The notes under the pieces: generated by a model | What the model was told of the DNA's origin: nothing | Seen by the model: only the letters and a program-made list of their open reading frames with translations | The model's database searches: none | Source of the DNA: a bacterium 0.1xD8-71 | GTDB taxonomy: Bacteria > Bacillota > Clostridia > Lachnospirales > Lachnospiraceae | Assembly (NCBI GenBank): GCA_003612405.1 | Contig: RAYR01000004.1 | Location: 124,001-188,000 of the forward strand | Length of the DNA: 64,000 nucleotides | Direction of reading: 5' to 3' | Shown here: piece after piece, positions 59,718-64,000 of the stretch | Layout: every line of letters begins with the position of its first letter | Position numbering within the stretch: the stretch's first letter is position 1 | Position numbers and translations under genes: made by a program

Positions 59718-60170
59718 TTATCTGTGAATGTACATTCTTGTCATTTCTGGTTCTTCATCACCCTGAACCATACATAAGAATTCCCATCCATAATGTTCAT
59801 AAAAGCCAATATGGTCCGTCACCAAATATAAAGGCATTACTCCTTTATTTCTCATATCATCAACAACTTTATTTAGCAAATTCCCAGCCAGTCCATTTTT
59901 TCGATGTTCTTCTTCTGTATATACAGCACATACATTTGGAGTCAAATCTTTTCTATCATGAAAGTCATTTTCTATTACCCCAAGCCCTGCGACAATGGAT
60001 TCATCATATAAGCATAGATACCAACCATACTCGGTTTTTCCCGATAAATACGCTTCCATACACTCAAGGTATGCCTCTTCCGGCACGCCCCACTTACTAT
60101 GAAACCACTCAGCCGCAATAGCTACTAATTCCGGCCGTTCTCTTAATGTTATAATTTTATATTCATTCAT
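59718..60170 (-). CDS. GNAT-family N-acetyltransferase
   Basis: The 150-aa protein has the acetyl-CoA fold: VAGLGVIENDF (strand 4) and the pyrophosphate loop variant YTEEEHRKNGLAGNLLNKV. IGFYEHYGWEFLCMV at the end is typical of small-molecule or aminoglycoside-type GNATs. ATG 60170 is used; the upstream extension in the same frame lacks support. The substrate is unknown. It precedes the attenuator-controlled operon on the same strand. Confidence 0.82.
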   Translation of the reverse strand: MNEYKIITLRERPELVAIAAEWFHSKWGVPEEAYLECMEAYLSGKTEYGWYLCLYDESIVAGLGVIENDFHDRKDLTPNVCAVYTEEEHRKNGLAGNLLNKVVDDMRNKGVMPLYLVTDHIGFYEHYGWEFLCMVQGDEEPEMTRMYIHR

Positions 60171-60196
60171 ATTGCTAATATGCTCCAATAAGATGA

Positions 60197-60221
60197 AAGG
60201 CAGGCTAAAATAGCCCACCTT
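60197..60221 (-). promoter_or_regulatory. Hairpin upstream of the GNAT gene
   Basis: AAGG-TG-GGCTA-TTT-TAGCC-TG-CCTT forms a nearly continuous stem ending about 26 nt before the ATG. It may terminate the upstream transcript; only a weak T-rich stretch follows. Confidence 0.4.
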
Positions 60222-60283
60222 ATCTCTAATTCTTAATTAAATTCTGCATTATTATGTTTCAAAAAATCCGCTTGCTCTTCTCT

Positions 60284-60562
60284 TCACGACTTGCCAGACA
60301 CTCTCTTTCCTTCGCGAACGATTCTTTGAATACTTTTCTCCGAAAGTGAAAACTGCTTGGCAAGACTGGCAATAGAGCTGCCACCCTGATATTTCTGGCT
60401 AATCTCGTGATTTCGCTGTATTAGGTATTGTCTTGTATCAGTATGACTCCCCCACTCCTTTTTAGATGTGCTGGGAATATATATTGCTTTTCCATTTACA
60501 TATTGCTGAATAGTTTCTATTAATTCTTTTGGCAGAACCTCTTCTGCTCTAATATAGCTCAT
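60284..60562 (-). CDS. CD3324-family small DNA-binding protein (Mor-like)
   Basis: The 92-aa protein starts MSYIRAEEVLPKELIETIQQYV, has GKAIYIPSTSKKEWG, and ends in an HTH (GGSSIASLAKQFSLSEKSIQRIV). This matches the CD3324 family, related to the Mor activator of phage Mu and common in Clostridia. AGGAGG precedes ATG. It may regulate the neighbouring acetyltransferase genes; the target is not known. Confidence 0.82.
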   Translation of the reverse strand: MSYIRAEEVLPKELIETIQQYVNGKAIYIPSTSKKEWGSHTDTRQYLIQRNHEISQKYQGGSSIASLAKQFSLSEKSIQRIVREGKRVSGKS

Positions 60563-60684
60563 AGTATCCTCCTAAATATAATTTCTTAGAATTCATCTGA
60601 GCTTAACTATTCTTTTTATTTTAAGCTCAGACTACTGAGCCAAAACATATCTTTTTTTCATAAATAAAATGCCCCTTTCCTTTA

Positions 60685-61113
60685 TTAAAAAGACTTCCCT
60701 AGGCAATTAACATCACCATTATTGAGTCCGCATTTTTTATAAAACTCTAGATTATCATTTATAGAAATAAGTTCTATTGTGTGAATATCTTTTACTTTAA
60801 GTTGCTCTTCTAAGGCGCTAAGCAACTTACGCCCTACTCCTTTTCTTTTCCATTTTGAAGCAACAAAAATTTCTGAAACAAAGAACATATCATAGTCTGC
60901 ATAAGGATCCACAAATCCCAAAAGACCACCTATAATTTCACCGTCTTCTACTGCCACTAAACCCAAGGCTTCAAATCCGCACAAAATGGACTGTACTCTT
61001 CTTACTGCCTTTTCCTGAACCCAAGCCTCATTCCAAGGCTCCTCTGAATATGCCTGCCCCATTACTCCGGCAATTTCCTCGATATCATTTTGATTAACTA
61101 CTCTTATCTCCAT
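60685..61113 (-). CDS. GNAT-family N-acetyltransferase (aminoglycoside 6'-type size)
   Basis: The 142-aa protein has the acetyl-CoA loop FVASKWKRKGVGRKLLSAL and ends DNLEFYKKCGLNNGDVNCLGKSF. The C-terminal FYKKCGL is shared with AAC(6')-type enzymes, but a substrate cannot be read from sequence. Its ATG follows directly on the stop of the upstream GNAT gene, so the two are translationally coupled. Confidence 0.82.
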   Translation of the reverse strand: MEIRVVNQNDIEEIAGVMGQAYSEEPWNEAWVQEKAVRRVQSILCGFEALGLVAVEDGEIIGGLLGFVDPYADYDMFFVSEIFVASKWKRKGVGRKLLSALEEQLKVKDIHTIELISINDNLEFYKKCGLNNGDVNCLGKSF

Positions 61114-61647
61114 TTATTTACCCTCATGGCCTCGTATTACATAAAAGCGATACAATTCTTCTTTTTCATCATCAATGTCTTTGTACATTTTCTTTTCTAT
61201 TAATTTGAAACCAGATTTCTCTGCTACTTTCCATGATGGTGTATTCGCATCGAGAATAGTTGCTATTATTTCAGACTCACTATATTGTTTAAAGAAAAAC
61301 TGAACATATGCATTTATCGCCTCTGTCATATATCCTTTTTTCCTAAAAGGTGTTCCTATAAAATAACAAATACCAACCTTATCCACATCTTCATAATATG
61401 TAGAACCAACAGAGCCTATGACCTCTTCTGTTTCTTTTAGTATAACAGTGCAAGGTATATAATTTTCTCTTGGATTATCATTATTTGTTAATTTTAGAGC
61501 CTCTTCAATCCAATCATTGATCCACTCTGAACAATTAGCATCAAACCCAACTTGACTAAGACTCCCATCTTGAGACATACCAGAAAAGATAATCTCGTCT
61601 CCGCGCTGTATGGATCGAATAATCAATCTATTAGTTTCTAGCCACAT
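61114..61647 (-). CDS. GNAT-family N-acetyltransferase (RimJ/RimL type)
   Basis: The 177-aa protein starts MWLETNRLIIRSIQRGDE (the ETxRLxxR motif of the RimJ/RimL group). It has IGTPFRKKGYMTEAINAYVQF for acetyl-CoA binding and ANTPSWKVAEKSGFKLIEK near the end. AGAGGTG precedes the ATG. It is the gene nearest to rlmD and its composition is AT-rich, so it belongs to the island. The substrate is unknown. Confidence 0.85.
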   Translation of the reverse strand: MWLETNRLIIRSIQRGDEIIFSGMSQDGSLSQVGFDANCSEWINDWIEEALKLTNNDNPRENYIPCTVILKETEEVIGSVGSTYYEDVDKVGICYFIGTPFRKKGYMTEAINAYVQFFFKQYSESEIIATILDANTPSWKVAEKSGFKLIEKKMYKDIDDEKEELYRFYVIRGHEGK

Positions 61648-61735
61648 TTAAATCACCTCTTCTGATTAAGTATAAGTTCCATCCTAATATATGAAAACCT
61701 CAATTTTAATTATAAATAAACTTGCTCCAGTATGT

Positions 61736-63436
61736 TTATATCATCTGAAACGCCTTCAGTGCCTCCACAATTGCCTCTTCCTTCTCCTTCGGGCACCGTG
61801 GCTGTCTAGCATCCTCCGACTTTGGCAAATTGAAATTCTCAGCCAATTCAATACCACATTTCCGTTTTACCTGAGCAATATAGAGATTCGAAACCTTCAT
61901 CCCGTCATTATGCTCCGCCACATACTTCTTTATCTCCTCATATGTGGCCTTGCTCTCAGCAGAAGTGATATCCATCTCATCCATATCCAGTTTCACTTTC
62001 ACATGATGTTTTGCCTCATGAAGTTTGGACAATAAACATACCGTCTCCACATGCCCGGTCCACGAAAACTGATCCACTGCCACGCACCTTTTCACCACAT
62101 ACCCATGCTCCAGAAACACCTCCAGATCCCTGGCCAGGCTGGTGGGCTTACAGGAAATATACAGAATATTCTCCACCCTATACCCAATAATCTTTAAAAG
62201 CGCCTTCGGGTGCACCCCGTCCCTTGGCGGATCCAGGACGATCATATCCGGCTTCTCCGTGATCGTATCCAGTACTTTCAATACATCTCCGGCAATAAAT
62301 TCACAGTTATGTAAACCATTTAGGGCTGCATTTTCCCTGGCTGCCACAACGGCCTCCTCCACAATCTCCACGCCGATCACTTTCTTCACTACAGGCGAAA
62401 GCATCTGCGCTATGGTGCCTGTACCGCTATAGAGATCATACACAATCTGCATCTCTTTGTCTCTCATGGCATCCAAAATATATTCTCTGGCCGTACGATA
62501 CAACAGTTCTGCGCTCAGGCTGTTGGTCTGAAAAAAAGAAAACAAGGAAATCTTGAATTGCAATCCCAGCAGTTCCTCATAAAAGTAATCCCTGCCATAC
62601 AGGATATCCGTCTCATCACTTTGCACCACATCCGCCTGAGAATCGTTTTTCACATGCATGATCCCCACAATTGTTCCTTGCAAAGGAAGCTGTTGTAACT
62701 TCTCCTGCCATGCCACAAGCATCTGCGTTTCCGTCAAATCCGCAGTCTGGGTGGTGGTCACCAGTGCCAAGAGTATCTCTCCTGTCCGTACGGCTTTGCG
62801 AACCAGAAGATGCCGCAGATAACCCTCATGACGCAATCTATGGTAGAAGCTGACAGATAAGCCCTCCTCTTTTCTCTCCTGGAAAAAATCCAGTGTACAG
62901 GCAAGAATCTGACGATAATCCTGATCCACAATCTGACAGTCTTTTACTGATACAATATCATAAAAGCTCCCTCTCTTATGCATACCAAGCGCCAGAGGGC
63001 CGTCCTTGACCTCGTCCCCAAAGGTAAACTCCATCTTATTGCGATAGGCAAAAATCGCCGGATTTGCCTTGGCACTTTCAAAGCTAAAATCTTCCTCCTG
63101 TCTGGAAAGTGCAGGTTCCAAAAGGCGTTTTACCTGTTGTTCCTTAATTTTCAATGTCTCCTCATAGGGCAAAGACAAGTAAATACAACTGCCACACAGG
63201 CCAAAATGAGGACAGGGACTTTTCTGCTCCAATGCAGAAGGTTCCACTACCTCCAGAAGGCGTCCTTCCGCCTTTCCCTTTCTGGCCTTATTAATCACAG
63301 CGCGCACTTTCTGTCCCGGCAGGGCATTTTTCACCACGCACACGCCCTCGTCACAGGTCACAATGCCTTTATTCGGGAAATCGATTCTTGTCACGATTCC
63401 TTCAATCTGTTGTCCTTTTTTCATCTTTATAAGCAT
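61736..63436 (-). CDS. rlmD: 23S rRNA (uracil-C5)-methyltransferase RlmD/RumA type with an extra C-terminal domain
   Basis: The 566-aa protein has an N-terminal TRAM domain (GQQIEGIVTRIDFPNKG), a cysteine cluster (CPHFGLCGSC), and the SAM-dependent core (VYDLYSGTGTIAQML, VLDPPRDGVHPKAL). The catalytic loop YISCKPTSLARDL is followed by an extension after residue 475. The last 75 residues (ATYEEIKKYV ... KVSNLYIAQVKRKCG ... PRCPKEKEEAIVEALKAFQMI) are nearly the same as the end of the serine recombinase at 50.1 kb. An ATG at 63424 is an alternative start. The island ends at its 3' end. Confidence 0.92.
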   Translation of the reverse strand: MLIKMKKGQQIEGIVTRIDFPNKGIVTCDEGVCVVKNALPGQKVRAVINKARKGKAEGRLLEVVEPSALEQKSPCPHFGLCGSCIYLSLPYEETLKIKEQQVKRLLEPALSRQEEDFSFESAKANPAIFAYRNKMEFTFGDEVKDGPLALGMHKRGSFYDIVSVKDCQIVDQDYRQILACTLDFFQERKEEGLSVSFYHRLRHEGYLRHLLVRKAVRTGEILLALVTTTQTADLTETQMLVAWQEKLQQLPLQGTIVGIMHVKNDSQADVVQSDETDILYGRDYFYEELLGLQFKISLFSFFQTNSLSAELLYRTAREYILDAMRDKEMQIVYDLYSGTGTIAQMLSPVVKKVIGVEIVEEAVVAARENAALNGLHNCEFIAGDVLKVLDTITEKPDMIVLDPPRDGVHPKALLKIIGYRVENILYISCKPTSLARDLEVFLEHGYVVKRCVAVDQFSWTGHVETVCLLSKLHEAKHHVKVKLDMDEMDITSAESKATYEEIKKYVAEHNDGMKVSNLYIAQVKRKCGIELAENFNLPKSEDARQPRCPKEKEEAIVEALKAFQMI

Positions 63437-63480
63437 ATTCCTTTCACAACATACAAATTTGTGCCATTTTGATACAACCT

Positions 63481-63512
63481 AAAAAGGCGGGAGATGCAAC
63501 ACATCCCCCGCC
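63481..63512 (-). terminator. Terminator of the small acidic-tailed membrane protein gene
   Basis: GGCGGGGGATG / CATCTCCCGCC, 11-bp GC-rich stem with a TGTTG loop, followed by TTTTT on the minus strand. Confidence 0.92.
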
Positions 63513-63527
63513 CGCTAACGCCAGGAT

Positions 63528-63800
63528 TTATTCTCCCGATTCTTCTTCCTCATCCTCGAAGAAATCATCGTCAAAATCATCGTCGAAATCATCCTCAAAA
63601 TCTTCCAGATAATCAGGTGTCAGATAACGGTAAACAGCATATGCAATGGCAGCAACCGCAGCGATCGCACCGATTACGGCAAATACCCACAGAAGTTTAT
63701 TGCACTTCTTCTCCTCTTCTTTTTTCCTGCCCAGAAGCTCATTCACATGCGCATTATCCAGAATCTCATCCAATTTATTCAAAACCTCTGCTTTTCTCAT
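63528..63800 (-). CDS. Small single-pass membrane protein with an acidic tail
   Basis: The 90-aa protein starts MRKAEVLNKLDEILDNAHV, has a Lys/Glu stretch (GRKKEEEKKC), one membrane helix (LLWVFAVIGAIAAVAAIAYAVY), and a tail of almost only Asp, Glu and Phe (DDFDDDFDDDFFEDEEEE). ATG 63800 with GAGAGGG upstream is preferred to the ATG eight codons earlier. Proteins of this layout are common in Lachnospiraceae; the function is unknown. Confidence 0.75.
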   Translation of the reverse strand: MRKAEVLNKLDEILDNAHVNELLGRKKEEEKKCNKLLWVFAVIGAIAAVAAIAYAVYRYLTPDYLEDFEDDFDDDFDDDFFEDEEEESGE

Positions 63801-63924
63801 GATATACCCTCTCTTTCCTGTCATTTCGTTATCACATTCATAAACCTACATGAATTTAATATACCACTTCTTCTTGTTTTTTACTATATGTTCCCAATAA
63901 ATTTTTTATGAAAAATATAAAAAA

Positions 63925-64000
63925 TCACACTTTTTGCAGCTTCGCAAATCCAGCATACATGATTTTCTGTCCCATTTCATCAAAAACCACTGTCACCTGG
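63925..64000 (-). CDS. pcrA: C-terminal end of a probable UvrD/PcrA-type helicase (partial)
   Basis: The last 24 codons read QVTVVFDEMGQKIMYAGFAKL followed by QKV and TGA. This resembles the C-terminal Tudor-like tail of PcrA helicases (VxFD...GxKxxxxxFAKLxKI). Only the tail is in the window, so the call is tentative. Confidence 0.55.
   Translation of the reverse strand, partial: QVTVVFDEMGQKIMYAGFAKLQKV

Larger units (their letters stand above)
46005..61735. mobile_element. Integrative mobilizable element or genomic island next to rlmD (limits approximate)
   Basis: The stretch is clearly more AT-rich than its flanks. It holds a large serine recombinase, a relaxase, MobC, a truncated RepA, XRE and ORF6N-type regulators, toxin-like genes and a block of acetyltransferases and phosphotransferases. 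The left limit is set where the truncated AraC gene meets AT-rich genes. The right limit is the rlmD stop. I found no convincing direct repeats to prove attL and attR. Several elements may be nested, since the recombinase lies inside and not at an edge. Confidence 0.55.

Overview
The window looks like the chromosome of a spore-forming Clostridium relative in the Lachnospiraceae. The sporulation genes gpr, spoIIP and sigK, the global regulator CodY and clostridial-style type IV pilus genes all point that way. Most of the first 42 kb is transcribed from the minus strand and has ordinary housekeeping composition.

Region 1 (1-31.7 kb) starts with codY (partial) and topA. A type IV pilus (T4P) locus follows: extension ATPase PilB, platform PilC, pilin PilA, prepilin peptidase PilD, a fused PilM-PilN, PilO, four prepilin-like proteins of which three are unusually large (about 480, 853 and 1132 aa), and a 1695-aa exported DUF5057-type protein. 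That last gene sits where pilY1 lies in proteobacterial operons. Retraction ATPase PilT and a degenerate HD-GYP protein lie further upstream. dprA and the comM/yifB gene sit between pilB and pilT, which links the pilus physically to DNA-uptake functions. An Rpn-type nuclease gene interrupts pilB-pilC.

Region 2 (31-46 kb) holds sigK, hemW, lepA, spoIIP, gpr, rpsT, a TPM protein and a zinc-ribbon protein. It also has a TMEM165/GDT1-family gene behind a yybP-ykoY-type manganese riboswitch, and a PurF-like protein that lacks the glutaminase nucleophile. A GGDEF-like protein with an altered signature motif, a MerR regulator, a small secreted Cys/His protein and the in-frame-deleted remnant of a chemotaxis receptor complete it.

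Region 3 (about 46.0-61.7 kb) is an AT-rich island that looks like an integrative mobilizable element next to the 3' end of rlmD. It carries a large serine recombinase, a relaxase, MobC, a truncated RepA, XRE and ORF6N-type regulators, a MazF-like toxin without a visible antitoxin, a possible 25-aa membrane toxin and an unrecognised soluble-plus-membrane gene pair. Its right part looks like resistance cargo: three GNAT acetyltransferases and a three-gene operon (two paralogous P-loop kinases and an AraC-phosphotransferase fusion).

The most striking signal is in front of that operon. A 7-codon leader peptide ending Arg-Leu-Arg, the macrolide-arrest motif, is followed by mutually exclusive helices and an intrinsic terminator. 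This is the layout of a macrolide-inducible transcription attenuator, but the genes it controls are not a known macrolide resistance family that I recognise.

The right flank returns to core genes: rlmD, a small acidic-tailed membrane protein and the last codons of a probable pcrA. No tRNA, rRNA or CRISPR array was seen.
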